Positions 43,307-52,352 of a stretch of DNA of 64,000 nucleotides are shown here, one piece after another. The notes beneath the pieces were generated by a model. The model worked only from the letters and a program-made list of their open reading frames with translations, did not search any database and had not been told where the DNA came from. Location of the stretch: positions 62,001-126,000 of the forward strand of contig SAAS01000005.1 in assembly GCA_009929315.1 (NCBI GenBank), read 5' to 3'. Every line of letters starts with the position of its first letter. The first letter of the stretch is position 1. The stretch is from Clostridia bacterium. Its GTDB lineage: Bacteria > Bacillota > Clostridia > Oscillospirales > Oscillospiraceae. The position numbers were made by a program, and so were the translations under genes.

Positions 43307-44573
43307 GGGTAACACCGCCTTCATTTGTTATGATTTTTCCGCCGAGCTTCTCAAAATCCCTGAAAAAGTCGGGATATGATTTTTTAACCGCTTCCGCGCC
43401 GACGATTGTCGTTTGGCCGCTGCACGCGCTTGCCGCAATTGCGGCTGACATAGCAATTCTGTGATCGCCAAAAGAATCAATCGTTCCGCCGCGCAGACCC
43501 GTTCCCGTTATTTCCAGCCTGTCGGGGTATTCCTCGGCTACCCCTCCGAGCGCGTTTATCATGGTGGCGGAGGAAAATAGCCTGTCGCTTTCCTTGTGTC
43601 TAAGGTTGGCGGCGTTATAAAGCACGGTTTTTCCATAGGCACAGGAGGCGAGAACTGTCAAAATCGGGAGCAAATCGGGTATGTCCGAAACGTCAATATC
43701 ACAGGCCGTGAGCTTTGCTTTTCGCACCCTTACGGACGAATCTAAAATCTCTATATCTGCTCCGAATTCTTGCAGAATCTCGGCTATTTCCCTGTCGCCC
43801 TGCTCGGAATTTAAATCTAAATTCGTAACCGTCACATCTCCGCCGATGGCGCCCGACGTTAAGAAAAACGCGGCGGCAGACCAATCGCCCTCTACATTTA
43901 TAACTCTCGGAGCGTTAAAAACCTGTCCTCCGCGGACAAAAAAGCCGCCCTCTCTGCGCTCAATATCGACTCCGAAGTTTTTCAGCATTTCAAGAGTGAT
44001 GTTGACGTAAGGCTCGGAACACAGCGGGCTTTTGAGTATTATGCTGCTGTCGCCGTTAAGTACAGGCAGAGCCATAAGAAGTCCTGAGATATACTGCGAG
44101 CTGACATTTCCTTCGATTTCAAAGCGTCCCGCGTTGAGCCCTCCCGAAACCGTAAGCGGAAGCTTGTCCGCGGAGAAGCTCGCGCCGCCCTTTTCCATTG
44201 CGTTTTTAAGCTCGCTTATAGGTCTTTGCGGAAGCCTCCCCGAGCCTAAAAAACTCGCTTTCGGAAGCTTCGCGGCGGCAATCGGTAATAGAAACCGAAG
44301 CGTCGAGCCGCTTTCGCCGCAATCTAGCTCCGCAAAGTCCGGAGTTTGCGTTATCTGGCTAACATTCAGAAATGCTCCGTTTCGGGTTATTTCGGCGCCC
44401 ATCGCACGAAGGCAGGAGGCTGTCGCGTCAATATCCGCGTTGGATATAGGAAGGAATATTTCCGTCGGTTTGTCGGCAAGCGCCGCGCAAATCAGAGCTC
44501 TGTGGGCGGCGGATTTTGACGGAACTGCGCTGATTTCGCCTTGCAGCGCTCCGCCGCTGATTGAAACATTCAC
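43296..44573 (-). CDS. aroA: 3-phosphoshikimate 1-carboxyvinyltransferase (EPSP synthase)
   Basis: Joins shikimate-3-phosphate and PEP, the sixth shikimate step. The 425-residue protein has the N-terminal KSAAHRALICAALAD motif, ELDCGESGSTLRFLLP and, near the C-terminus, NLRHKESDRL and SFGDHRIAMSAAIA. These cover both domains of the fold. The ATG overlaps the aroB stop (ATGA). Confidence 0.96.
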   Translation of the reverse strand: MNVSISGGALQGEISAVPSKSAAHRALICAALADKPTEIFLPISNADIDATASCLRAMGAEITRNGAFLNVSQITQTPDFAELDCGESGSTLRFLLPIAAAKLPKASFLGSGRLPQRPISELKNAMEKGGASFSADKLPLTVSGGLNAGRFEIEGNVSSQYISGLLMALPVLNGDSSIILKSPLCSEPYVNITLEMLKNFGVDIERREGGFFVRGGQVFNAPRVINVEGDWSAAAFFLTSGAIGGDVTVTNLDLNSEQGDREIAEILQEFGADIEILDSSVRVRKAKLTACDIDVSDIPDLLPILTVLASCAYGKTVLYNAANLRHKESDRLFSSATMINALGGVAEEYPDRLEITGTGLRGGTIDSFGDHRIAMSAAIAASACSGQTTIVGAEAVKKSYPDFFRDFEKLGGKIITNEGGVTHES

Positions 44574-45655
44574 TGCCGCGCCCCCTTTGCAAGACCGATA
44601 AGCTCCTCCGCTTCGTATATTTTAAAGCTCTTGCAGAAACATGCGCCGATTTTTTTCGGCATAACGAGTGTTATTTCGTCGCCACGTCGCTTTTTGTCCA
44701 TAATTATCGTCTCGGCAAGCTCACGCGCCGTAAAATCGGTTTTGTGTGGAAGCCCGAATTTGACGAGCAGCTCCACAAGGCGCTTCCAAGTGCCTTCGGG
44801 ACAAAAACCGAGTTCTTCGGAAATCTCTGTCATCATAGTCATGCCGATACCGACAGCCTGACCGTGCCCGAGCGTGTATCCGCTTCGTTTCTCAACGGCA
44901 TGTCCTATCATGTGCCCAAAATTCAGTAGCTGTCTTTCTCCGTTATCAAATTCATCCGCGGATACGATATCGGCCTTTATTTTTGCACAGAGGCTGATGA
45001 TACCCTTAAGTATTTCATCCGAAAGCGCGCATTTTCCGTTTGCTTTCGACAAAAACTCGAAAAGCTCGGCGTCGGAAATCATGGCATACTTTATTATTTC
45101 GCCCATTCCGCAGGCGAATTGCTCCTCAGGCAGAGTCTTAAGAGCCTGCGTGTCGCAAATAACCAGTTTTGGCTGCTTGAACGCGCCGACAAGATTTTTG
45201 CCGCTATTAAGGTCAATTCCCGTTTTCCCTCCCACAGATGAATCAACCATTGCAAGAAGCGATGTGGGTATCTGGACGAGCTTCATTCCCCGCATATATA
45301 TGGCTGAGGCAAAGCCCGCCGTGTCTCCGACAACCCCGCCCCCGAGAGCAACAACCAAATCGCTGCGGTCAAACCCGGATGAGGCCAAAAAGTCAAGAAT
45401 TTCTAAAAGCGTTTCGGGTGTTTTTGATTTTTCACCCGCAGGAAACGCAAAGGAGTGCACCGAAAAACCCGCCGCCTCAAGGGAGGTCTTAACGTTCGGT
45501 CCGTACAAACCCATAACGGTTTCATCCGAAATGAGTGCGGCACGGCAGGGCGGCGTTAAAGCGGAAATAAGCTCGCCGCAACGGTTAAGCAGCCCCTCGC
45601 CGATTATAATTGAATACGGCTCGTTTGTTCTGACTAAAACAGTTTTATAATCCAT
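44570..45655 (-). CDS. aroB: 3-dehydroquinate synthase
   Basis: Cyclises DAHP to 3-dehydroquinate using NAD+ and a metal ion. The 361-residue protein shows the NAD-binding and active-site motifs GGGVVGDTAGFASAIYMRG and PTSLLAMVDSSVGGKTGID (quoted separately), and metal ligands in NFGHMIGHAVEK and LGHGQAVGIGM. The ATG at 45655 follows GGAGGGG; an in-frame upstream TTG at 45673 would include that site. Confidence 0.95.
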   Translation of the reverse strand: MDYKTVLVRTNEPYSIIIGEGLLNRCGELISALTPPCRAALISDETVMGLYGPNVKTSLEAAGFSVHSFAFPAGEKSKTPETLLEILDFLASSGFDRSDLVVALGGGVVGDTAGFASAIYMRGMKLVQIPTSLLAMVDSSVGGKTGIDLNSGKNLVGAFKQPKLVICDTQALKTLPEEQFACGMGEIIKYAMISDAELFEFLSKANGKCALSDEILKGIISLCAKIKADIVSADEFDNGERQLLNFGHMIGHAVEKRSGYTLGHGQAVGIGMTMMTEISEELGFCPEGTWKRLVELLVKFGLPHKTDFTARELAETIIMDKKRRGDEITLVMPKKIGACFCKSFKIYEAEELIGLAKGARQ

Positions 45656-45680
45656 GTGCCCCTCCATAATCAAATACAGC

Positions 45681-46694
45681 TTACGCCTTATTTTGCCTCA
45701 TAGCGCCGACTACGGTTCCGAGTTTTTCCGCAAGCAGCCGAAAATCCTCGCACTTGAGCGACTGCGGACCGTCGGAAAGAGCGTGCTCGGGGTCATTGTG
45801 AACCTCAATTATAAGTCCGTCGGCTCCTGCCGCGGCGGCTGCCAGACTTACTGCCGGAACCAGCTCCGCCTTTCCCGTTGAATGACTTGGGTCGGCCACC
45901 ACAGGTAAGTGCGAGAGGCTTTTTAAAATCGGAATCGCCGTTATATCGAGGGTGTTTCGCGTCTGTGTTTCAAAGGTTCTGATTCCGCGCTCACAGAGGA
46001 TAACCTGCTTATTTCCACCTGACATGATGTATTCGGCACTCATTAAAAGTTCCTCGTAAGTCGCCGAAAGACCACGCTTTAAAAGTATCGGCTTGTCGAT
46101 TTTTCCGAGCCGCTTTAGAAGCTCGAAATTCTGCATGTTCCTAGCGCCGACCTGAATTATATCCACGTCCTCAAAAAGAGGAAGCTGCTCGGTATCGGTT
46201 ATTTCCGAGACTATCGGAAGTCCGCTGACTTCACGCGCCTTTTTGAGAAGCTTAATGCCGTCCGCCTCCAAGCCCTGGAAGCTGTATGGTGAGCTGCGGG
46301 GCTTGAACGCGCCGCCGCGCAGAATCGTCGCGCCCGAAGCCTTGACGCTCAGCGCGATTTTGCAAATCTGCTCCTCGCTCTCAACGGAGCAGGGTCCGGC
46401 TATAATCGTCAGCCCCCCGTCACCAATAACCGTGTCGCGTACTCTTATAACCGTGTTTTCCGGGTGCATTTTGCGGTTTGCAAGACGATAAGGCTCCTGA
46501 ATCCGTTTAACATCCTCAACAATTTCAAGCGCTCTGAGTGCATCGATATCAATAGAGGCGGTGTCGCCGACAAGTCCCAGAATACTTCTTGAAACGCCTG
46601 TCGTCTCCTGTATCCTGATTCCCTTCTGCTCAAGCCAGCCCATAAGATTACTAAGCTGCGCTTTGTCGGGATTGTTTTTTAGAATTATGACCAT
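45681..46694 (-). CDS. aroF: 3-deoxy-7-phosphoheptulonate synthase (type I beta)
   Basis: First enzyme of the shikimate pathway: PEP plus erythrose-4-phosphate to DAHP. The 337-residue protein has an N-terminal ferredoxin-like domain (about 1-75) as in Thermotoga-type enzymes, which is the site of feedback control in that class. The barrel then shows [40 protein letters not shown] and [13 protein letters not shown]. It is the first structural gene of the operon; the leader peptide and attenuator lie directly upstream. Confidence 0.95.
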   Translation of the reverse strand: MVIILKNNPDKAQLSNLMGWLEQKGIRIQETTGVSRSILGLVGDTASIDIDALRALEIVEDVKRIQEPYRLANRKMHPENTVIRVRDTVIGDGGLTIIAGPCSVESEEQICKIALSVKASGATILRGGAFKPRSSPYSFQGLEADGIKLLKKAREVSGLPIVSEITDTEQLPLFEDVDIIQVGARNMQNFELLKRLGKIDKPILLKRGLSATYEELLMSAEYIMSGGNKQVILCERGIRTFETQTRNTLDITAIPILKSLSHLPVVADPSHSTGKAELVPAVSLAAAAAGADGLIIEVHNDPEHALSDGPQSLKCEDFRLLAEKLGTVVGAMRQNKA

Positions 46695-46743
46695 GTTGTC
46701 TTTTTTCCTCTCCGTTTTTTGTTGTGCGAGCTCTCAAAATGCC

Positions 46744-46778
46744 AAAAAAGCCCCGCAGCGAGTTTGCTGCGGGGCTTT
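46744..46778 (-). terminator. Attenuator terminator of the aromatic operon
   Basis: A 13-bp GC-rich stem (46766-46778 with 46747-46759), loop AAACTC, followed by T6 (46749-46744, partly in the stem), between the leader peptide stop and aroF. A competing hairpin, GCTTTAC/GTAAAGC at 46774-46793, shares bases 46774-46778 with the first arm and can act as antiterminator. Confidence 0.85.
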
Positions 46779-46797
46779 ACGATTTTGTAAAGCGAAA

Positions 46798-46902
46798 CTA
46801 CCCGTTATCAGACAAACTCAAATAGGCCTTACCGAAATAAAAGCCGGTAAAGCTAAAGCTAAAAAAGAAAGCCTCTTGAGATTTGTTTGCGATGTAGTTC
46901 AT
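46798..46902 (-). CDS. Phe-rich attenuation leader peptide of the aromatic operon
   Basis: A 34-codon frame from ATG 46902 to TAG 46798, too short for routine gene calling. GGAG lies 8 bases upstream of the ATG. It contains seven Phe codons within 12 residues (FFFSFSFTGFYF) plus three Tyr (one inside that run), like pheA leader peptides of proteobacteria. The stop lies 20 bases before the attenuator stem. If charged tRNA-Phe is scarce, the ribosome would stall in the Phe run and let the antiterminator form; with ample Phe it would reach the stop and favour termination. Confidence 0.85.
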   Translation of the reverse strand: MNYIANKSQEAFFFSFSFTGFYFGKAYLSLSDNG

Positions 46903-46932
46903 TATTATTCTCCATAGAATTATTATGCACGA

Positions 46933-46938
46933 ATTATA
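46933..46938 (-). promoter_or_regulatory. Promoter -10 of the aromatic operon
   Basis: A perfect minus-strand TATAAT with extended TGC upstream; the -35 region (TTACAT at 17 bases) is weak. The start near 46926 is 24 bases before the leader peptide ATG. The sequence from 46960 to 47120 holds no gene I can support. Confidence 0.65.
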
Positions 46939-47126
46939 GCACACAGTAAATGAAAATGTAAGTGGCAGTTTACACAATTAGTAAGACACTTGCACAGGCT
47001 TTATGCATAGCTTTATGCATTTAACGGTAAGTATTGATTCTCCAAGAGGATTGACAATTGCCCTGATTCATGCGAAATTGCCAAAAGAAAAAGCCTACAA
47101 GTTAGCTATTTGAGACTACTCGGCTA

Positions 47127-47155
47127 TTGACTTAATTGTGATAAAGATTTAAAAT
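47127..47155 (+). promoter_or_regulatory. Promoter of the liv operon
   Basis: TTGACT (47127-47132), a 17-base spacer, TAAAAT (47150-47155). The leader to the livJ ATG is about 100 bases. Confidence 0.7.
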
Positions 47156-47263
47156 ACAACTTATTGGAAATGGAGATTTATTCGTTTTCACCGATACTAA
47201 GGACGGCTCTTCTCTCTTGCAAAGCCTCTTTTGTATAAGTACACACATTTTAGGAGGAAAAAA

Positions 47264-48448
47264 ATGAAAAAGTTCTTAAGCATCGCGCTTGCTCTTGTTC
47301 TCATCGTCGGCTGTTTTGCAGCTTGCGGCACGAAGACAGAGCCCGCCGCTACCGACACAGGCGCTGATACCGGCGCTGCAACAACTACCGCCGCAATCAA
47401 AATCGGCGGAACAGGCCCTCTCACCGGCGGCGCCGCTATCTACGGCAACGCTGCAAAGAACGGCGCAGAGCTTGCAGTTGAAGAAATCAACGCTCTGGGC
47501 GGCTTACAGTTCGAGCTCAAGTATGAGGACGACGCTCATGACGCAGAAAAGGCAGTCAACGCATACAACGCCCTTAAGGATTGGGGTATGCAGGTTTCTC
47601 TCGGCTCCGTAACAAGCAAGCCCTGCGAAGCAACTTCGGCTGAAACCTTTGCCGATCGTATCTTCGCTATCACTCCTTCCGCAAGCTCCACCTCCGTCAC
47701 GGACGGCAAGGATAACATGTTCCAGATGTGCTTTGCAGACCCCAACCAGGGCTCCGCTTCCGCACAGTACATCTTCGACAAGAAGATGGGCACCAAGGTC
47801 GCTGTTATCTATAAGAACGACGACGTTTATTCAATGGGCATCTATAACACCTTCGAAGCAAAGGCCACAGAACTCGGTCTTGAAATCGTAAGCGCAACAA
47901 CCTTCACCGAAGACAGCCAGAACGACTTCTCCGTTCAGCTCACAGAAGCTAAGAACGCCGGAGCCGACCTCATCTTCCTTCCCATTTACTACACCCCCGC
48001 TTCCCTTATACTCAAGCAGGCTAAGGACATGGGCTATGCCCCCAAGTTCTTCGGAGTTGACGGCATGGACGGAATCCTTTCTCTCGAAAACTTTGACACA
48101 AGCCTTGCAGAGGGCGTTATGCTTCTCACCCCGTTCAACGCCGATTCCACCGATGCCAAGACTGCATCCTTCGTTTCCAAGTTCCAGGAAAAGTACGGCG
48201 AAATCCCCAACCAGTTCGCTGCTGACGCTTATGACTGTGTTTACGCAATTTATCAGGCTTGCAACAATGCCGGCGTAACAGCTGACATGTCCGCTTCCGA
48301 TATCTGCGCAAAGATGATTGAGCAGTTCACAACCATGTCCTTTGACGGTCTTACCGGTACAGGCATGACTTGGGACGCAACCGGCGCAGTTAGCAAAACT
48401 CCTAAGGGCATGGTCATCAAAGACGGTGCTTATGTCGGTCTGGACTAA
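47264..48448 (+). CDS. livJ: Branched-chain amino acid ABC transporter substrate-binding lipoprotein
   Basis: A 394-residue periplasmic-binding-fold lipoprotein (LivJ/type 1 fold). The signal peptide ends in the lipobox FAAC with C21, followed by a Thr/Ala/Asp-rich tether. The mature part starts IKIGGTGPLTGGAAIYG, typical of the family, and includes SVTSKPCEAT and YDCVYAIYQAC. The ATG at 47264 follows TAGGAGG. It is the first gene of livJHMGF. The ligand could be another amino acid or amide, since the family is broad. Confidence 0.9.
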   Translation: MKKFLSIALALVLIVGCFAACGTKTEPAATDTGADTGAATTTAAIKIGGTGPLTGGAAIYGNAAKNGAELAVEEINALGGLQFELKYEDDAHDAEKAVNAYNALKDWGMQVSLGSVTSKPCEATSAETFADRIFAITPSASSTSVTDGKDNMFQMCFADPNQGSASAQYIFDKKMGTKVAVIYKNDDVYSMGIYNTFEAKATELGLEIVSATTFTEDSQNDFSVQLTEAKNAGADLIFLPIYYTPASLILKQAKDMGYAPKFFGVDGMDGILSLENFDTSLAEGVMLLTPFNADSTDAKTASFVSKFQEKYGEIPNQFAADAYDCVYAIYQACNNAGVTADMSASDICAKMIEQFTTMSFDGLTGTGMTWDATGAVSKTPKGMVIKDGAYVGLD

Positions 48449-48506
48449 TAGGGAAACATACTGTATAATTTAGATTAGCGGTAATCATCCCTCAGTTACG
48501 GGAGCA

Positions 48507-48537
48507 AAAGAGGGCTGCCAGAGCGGCGGTCCTCTTT
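48507..48537 (+). terminator. Partial terminator between livJ and livH
   Basis: A 13-bp stem with two wobble pairs (48507-48519 with 48525-48537), loop AGAGC, followed by TTTGCTTCGTTTTATT (stem end included). It lies 58 bases past livJ. Some read-through is needed for livHMGF, so it would set a higher level of the binding protein. Confidence 0.6.
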
Positions 48538-48556
48538 GCTTCGTTTTATTGCCAAG

Positions 48557-48606
48557 GCGTATCTGAAAAGTGCCAAAATCGCCCTTTTGGTATTTTTCAG
48601 ATACGC
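48557..48606 (+). repeat. Second intergenic hairpin before livH
   Basis: A long imperfect stem, GCGTATCTGAAAA (48557-48569) with TTTTTCAGATACGC (48593-48606), with an inner CCAAAA/TTTTGG pairing. It ends 31 bases before livH and may stabilise or process the mRNA. Confidence 0.55.
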
Positions 48607-48637
48607 TCATAAAATAGAGAATGAGGTGCTTGCGTAA

Positions 48638-49519
48638 ATGACCTTCTTAACCTATCTTATCAAAGGAATAAGCCTCGGCAGCATATACGCCATCATTGCT
48701 TTGGGCTACACAATGGTTTACGGTATAGCCAAAATGCTCAACTTCGCCCATGGTGACGTCATAATGGTCGGCGCTTATATTTGCTTCTATGCGATGATGT
48801 CATTCGGGCTCCCGCCTGTTGTCGCCGTTATTCTGGCAATGATCGTGTGCACGGTGCTGGGTGTCGTAATTGAAAGGCTTGCCTACAAGCCTCTGCGTGC
48901 GGCGCCTTCTCTGGCTGTTTTAATCACCGCCATAGGCGTGAGCTATTTTCTCCAGAACGCGGCGCAGCTTTTGTGGACAACCAACCCCAAGGTTTTCACC
49001 TCTGTTGTTGGCGACGGCTCCGTTAAATTCTTCGGCGGTCAGCTTTCAATTTCCTATGTTACCATTGTTACAATTGCCGCATGTCTTATCATTATGGTTG
49101 CACTGGTGTGGTTTACCAGTAAAACTAAAATGGGCAAAGCAATGCGCGCCTGCTCCGAGGACAAGGGTGCGGCGCAGCTCATGGGCATTAACGTAAACAC
49201 GACAATTTCAGTCACCTTTGCAATCGGCGCGGCTCTTGCCGCCATCGCCGGTGTGCTGCTGTGCTCCGCCTATCCGACACTGATGCCGACAACAGGATCC
49301 ATGCCCGGCATAAAGGCGTTTACCGCGGCGGTATTCGGCGGAATCGGCTCGATTCCCGGAGCGCTTGTGGGCGGCATTCTTTTGGGTATAATCGAAATCT
49401 TCGCAAACGCCTATATCTCAACAGAGCTTTCAAACGCAATCGTTTTTGCGGTTTTAATTATTGTTCTGATTGTTCGTCCCGCGGGTCTTCTCGGCAAGCA
49501 GACGAACGAGAAAGTTTGA
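48638..49519 (+). CDS. livH: Branched-chain amino acid ABC transporter permease LivH
   Basis: A 293-residue inner-membrane permease with about eight hydrophobic segments. Typical motifs are GSIYAIIALGYTMVYGIAKM at the N-terminus, INFAHGD-like MLNFAHGDVIM, and the EAA-like cytoplasmic loop GKAMRACSEDKGAAQLMGIN. It pairs with LivM to form the channel for substrate delivered by LivJ. Confidence 0.93.
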   Translation: MTFLTYLIKGISLGSIYAIIALGYTMVYGIAKMLNFAHGDVIMVGAYICFYAMMSFGLPPVVAVILAMIVCTVLGVVIERLAYKPLRAAPSLAVLITAIGVSYFLQNAAQLLWTTNPKVFTSVVGDGSVKFFGGQLSISYVTIVTIAACLIIMVALVWFTSKTKMGKAMRACSEDKGAAQLMGINVNTTISVTFAIGAALAAIAGVLLCSAYPTLMPTTGSMPGIKAFTAAVFGGIGSIPGALVGGILLGIIEIFANAYISTELSNAIVFAVLIIVLIVRPAGLLGKQTNEKV

Positions 49520-49527
49520 GGTGGAAT

Positions 49528-50607
49528 ATGAATAGAATCAGTAAAACCACCCGCAGCAATTCCCTTACCTACGCCGGCGTAATCGCGGCTTTCATCATTT
49601 TACAGATAATGACCGGCACCGGCTCGATCAGCTCCTCTCTTAAAGGTCAGCTCGTTCCGATTTGCGCCTACGTTGTTATGGCGATTTCGCTCAACCTCAC
49701 AGTCGGAATTTCGGGTGAGCTTTCTCTCGGTCACGCGGGCTTTATGAGCGTTGGTGCCTTCTCAGGCGTTGTGGCTGCAATGAGCCTTCAGCAGGCTATT
49801 CCTCTGGCTCCCCTGCGTCTCGCGGTTTCCATGGTTGTCGCAGGAATATTTGCGGGCTTCGCAGGCGTTCTGGTCGGCATTCCCGTCTTAAGACTTAAGG
49901 GCGATTATCTGGCAATTGTCACCCTCGCCTTCGGAGAGATAATAAAGAGTATAGTCAATAACCTTTATGTCGGAGTTGACGGCGGCGGACTTCACTTTGC
50001 AATGCTTAAAAATGCTAACTCCCTCGGACTTGAAGAGGGCGGCAAAGTGATTATAAACGGGCCGATGGGCATTTCCGGCATCACAAAAATTTCCACTTTC
50101 ACGGCGGGCTTTGTGCTCATACTCTTCACCCTGTTCATTGTATTTAACCTTGTAAAAAGCCGCACGGGCCGAGCTATTATGGCAATTCGTGATAATCGCA
50201 TAGCCGCGGAAAGCGTCGGAATCGGCGTTACAAAATATAAGCTCATAGCTTTTGTTACCTCCGCCGTTCTCGCGGGAATGGCCGGTGCACTGTTTGCAAT
50301 GAACTATTCCACGATAGTCGCGAGCAAGTTTGATTTCAACACCTCAATACTGATTCTGGTCTTTGTTGTTTTGGGCGGTCTGGGCAATATGTGGGGCTCA
50401 ATCATCGCGGCCACCGTGCTTACGATTCTGCCCGAGGCGCTTCGCAGCTTCTCCGATTACCGCATGCTGGTATATTCCATCGTGCTGATAATCGTTATGC
50501 TCGCAACAAATAATCCCCTGATTAAAAATTTCCTCGGCGATATCAGAAACAGACTCTTTAAGCCGAAACGAAATAAAAAGCTTGAAGGAGGTGGGACAAA
50601 TGAGTAA
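49528..50607 (+). CDS. livM: Branched-chain amino acid ABC transporter permease LivM
   Basis: A 359-residue permease with about nine hydrophobic segments. The motifs LSLGHAGFMSVGAFSG and the cytoplasmic loop GRAIMAIRDNRIAAESVGIG are typical of LivM. The ATG at 49528 has GAGGTGG 4 bases upstream, 8 bases after the livH stop; the reading frame is open further upstream but that part overlaps livH and is not protein-like. It overlaps livG by 8 bases. Confidence 0.93.
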   Translation: MNRISKTTRSNSLTYAGVIAAFIILQIMTGTGSISSSLKGQLVPICAYVVMAISLNLTVGISGELSLGHAGFMSVGAFSGVVAAMSLQQAIPLAPLRLAVSMVVAGIFAGFAGVLVGIPVLRLKGDYLAIVTLAFGEIIKSIVNNLYVGVDGGGLHFAMLKNANSLGLEEGGKVIINGPMGISGITKISTFTAGFVLILFTLFIVFNLVKSRTGRAIMAIRDNRIAAESVGIGVTKYKLIAFVTSAVLAGMAGALFAMNYSTIVASKFDFNTSILILVFVVLGGLGNMWGSIIAATVLTILPEALRSFSDYRMLVYSIVLIIVMLATNNPLIKNFLGDIRNRLFKPKRNKKLEGGGTNE

Positions 50608-51454
50608 ATATCAAAGTCAGCCGGTTAAGCTCGTTCCCGTTCCTTCCCCCAACATCATACCTGAGCGCGACGTGGACAAGACCCCGATATTGGAGGTCGC
50701 CCATCTGGGCATCGACTTTGGCGGACTTACAGCCGTTGACGACTTCAACATGGCTATCGGCAGAACGGAAATCGCGGGACTGATCGGTCCGAACGGCGCG
50801 GGAAAAACCACGGTTTTCAATCTGCTTACAAAGGTTTATCAGCCGACGCGCGGAATTATAATGCTCGACGGAAACGACACAAACGGGATGAGCACCGTTC
50901 AAGTCAACAAGGCCGGAATCGCAAGAACCTTCCAGAACATCCGTCTTTTCTCCAACCTCAGCGTTGAGGACAATGTTAAGCTCGGTCTTCACAATCAGAT
51001 AAATTACGGTATGTGGAGCGGCATTTTCCGCCTGCCGCGCTATTGGAAAGAGGAAAAGGTCGCGCACGACCGGGCTTTGGAGCTGCTGTCCATCTTTGAT
51101 ATGCAGGACATGGCGGGCGCAAAGGCCGGCTCTCTTCCCTACGGCGCTCAGCGCAGATTGGAGATTGTAAGAGCGCTCGGCACAAACCCCTCCCTGTTAT
51201 TGCTGGATGAGCCTGCCGCCGGAATGAACCCCTCCGAGACAGGTGAGCTTATGGATAACATTCGTAAAATCCGTGACACCTTCCAGATAGCCATAATGCT
51301 CATCGAGCACGACATGAGCCTTGTTATGGGAATCTGCGAGGGGATTTGCGTTCTCAACTACGGCAAGGTCATCGCCAAAGGAACACCGGAGGACATCCAA
51401 TCGAATCCGAAGGTCATCGAAGCCTATCTGGGCAAGCGGAAGGAGGGAAACTGA
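50600..51454 (+). CDS. livG: Branched-chain amino acid ABC transporter ATP-binding protein LivG
   Basis: A 284-residue ABC ATPase. Walker A is GPNGAGKTT (about 69-77) and Walker B LLLLDEPAAGMNP. The signature region is unusual: GSLPYGAQRRLEI replaces LSGGQ, as is common in LivG proteins. The N-terminal 30 residues before the ABC core are an extension rich in Pro. The ATG at 50600 follows GGAGGTGGG inside the end of livM. Confidence 0.92.
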   Translation: MSKYQSQPVKLVPVPSPNIIPERDVDKTPILEVAHLGIDFGGLTAVDDFNMAIGRTEIAGLIGPNGAGKTTVFNLLTKVYQPTRGIIMLDGNDTNGMSTVQVNKAGIARTFQNIRLFSNLSVEDNVKLGLHNQINYGMWSGIFRLPRYWKEEKVAHDRALELLSIFDMQDMAGAKAGSLPYGAQRRLEIVRALGTNPSLLLLDEPAAGMNPSETGELMDNIRKIRDTFQIAIMLIEHDMSLVMGICEGICVLNYGKVIAKGTPEDIQSNPKVIEAYLGKRKEGN

Positions 51455-51457
51455 CCT

Positions 51458-52159
51458 ATGCTGAAGGTTAACGATATCAACGTATATTACGGCAGCATTC
51501 ACGCGATAAAGGGCATCTCCTTCGAGGTAAAGCAGGGCGAGATAGTCACCCTCATCGGCGCGAACGGCGCGGGAAAGTCCACGATTCTAAACACCGTTTC
51601 AGGACTGCTGACCAGCAGAACTGGCTCCATCACCTTTCACGACAAGCCGATAAACGGGGTCGCCGCGCACAGAATAGTCGCAAACGGACTCGCTCAGGTT
51701 CCCGAAGGCAGAAGAGTTTTCCTTCAGATGACTGTTGAGGAAAATCTTGAAATGGGCGCCTTTACGCGCAAGGTTTCCGAAATTGACGGGGCGCTCGAGA
51801 ATGTTTATGAGCGTTTTCCACGCCTGAAGGAGCGCCGCAAACAGATAGCCGGAACTCTTTCCGGCGGCGAACAGCAAATGCTCGCTATGGGCAGAGCTCT
51901 TATGTCAAAGCCCGAGCTTCTTATGCTGGACGAGCCTTCGATGGGTCTTGCTCCCCTGCTCGTCGAACAAATTTTTGATATTATTAAAGAACTGAACGCA
52001 GCTGGAACAACAATTCTTTTGGTGGAGCAGAACGCTCAGATGGCGCTTTCAGTCGCCGACAGGGGCTATGTTCTTGAAACAGGAAAGATTGTAACGGCGG
52101 CAAACGCAAGTGATTTGCTTAACAACGACGCTGTCAAAAAGGCCTATCTCGGAGGCTGA
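51458..52159 (+). CDS. livF: Branched-chain amino acid ABC transporter ATP-binding protein LivF
   Basis: A 233-residue ABC ATPase, the second nucleotide-binding subunit of the Liv system. Walker A GANGAGKST (about 34-42), signature LSGGEQQMLAMGRAL and Walker B LLMLDEPSMGLAP are intact. It starts 3 bases after livG and ends the operon before a strong terminator. Confidence 0.94.
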   Translation: MLKVNDINVYYGSIHAIKGISFEVKQGEIVTLIGANGAGKSTILNTVSGLLTSRTGSITFHDKPINGVAAHRIVANGLAQVPEGRRVFLQMTVEENLEMGAFTRKVSEIDGALENVYERFPRLKERRKQIAGTLSGGEQQMLAMGRALMSKPELLMLDEPSMGLAPLLVEQIFDIIKELNAAGTTILLVEQNAQMALSVADRGYVLETGKIVTAANASDLLNNDAVKKAYLGG

Positions 52160-52169
52160 CAATTTGAGC

Positions 52170-52202
52170 CCGCCGTACCCTTTAATTGGGTACGGCGGTT
52201 TC
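52170..52202 (+). terminator. Terminator of the liv operon
   Basis: An 11-bp GC-rich stem (52170-52180 with 52188-52198), 7-base loop, then TTTCG, starting 10 bases past the livF stop. Confidence 0.75.
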
Positions 52203-52210
52203 GCGCGCTA

Positions 52211-52240
52211 TTGACTATACCTGTTTATTTGTTGTATACT
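52211..52240 (+). promoter_or_regulatory. Promoter of the envelope cluster
   Basis: TTGACT (52211-52216), an 18-base spacer, TATACT (52235-52240). It lies just after the liv terminator and before the glycosyltransferase gene. Confidence 0.65.
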
Positions 52241-52352
52241 GGGCGAAGTGGTTAAATGTACCTGGAGGGCTGATTGCCGATTTCGGGTATACACAAAATA
52301 TGCAATAATGTCCGCCCGACGGACATTTTCCCATGGAAGGGCAGGCGATAAT

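Noticed and set aside
46695..46960. T-box or TRAP-type control of the aromatic operon
   Set aside because: No T-box specifier or TGG-bulge sequence and no run of GAG/TAG triplets; the Phe-rich frame and terminator explain the leader better.
46960..47020. Repeated TTATGCAT words as an operator or repeat family
   Set aside because: Only two short copies about 12 bases apart, without promoter overlap or further copies seen.
47003..47113. A 36-codon plus-strand frame beginning MHSFMHLTVSID between the aromatic and liv promoters
   Set aside because: No binding site, no recognisable family, and it ends just before the liv promoter; probably chance, though a gene remnant cannot be excluded.
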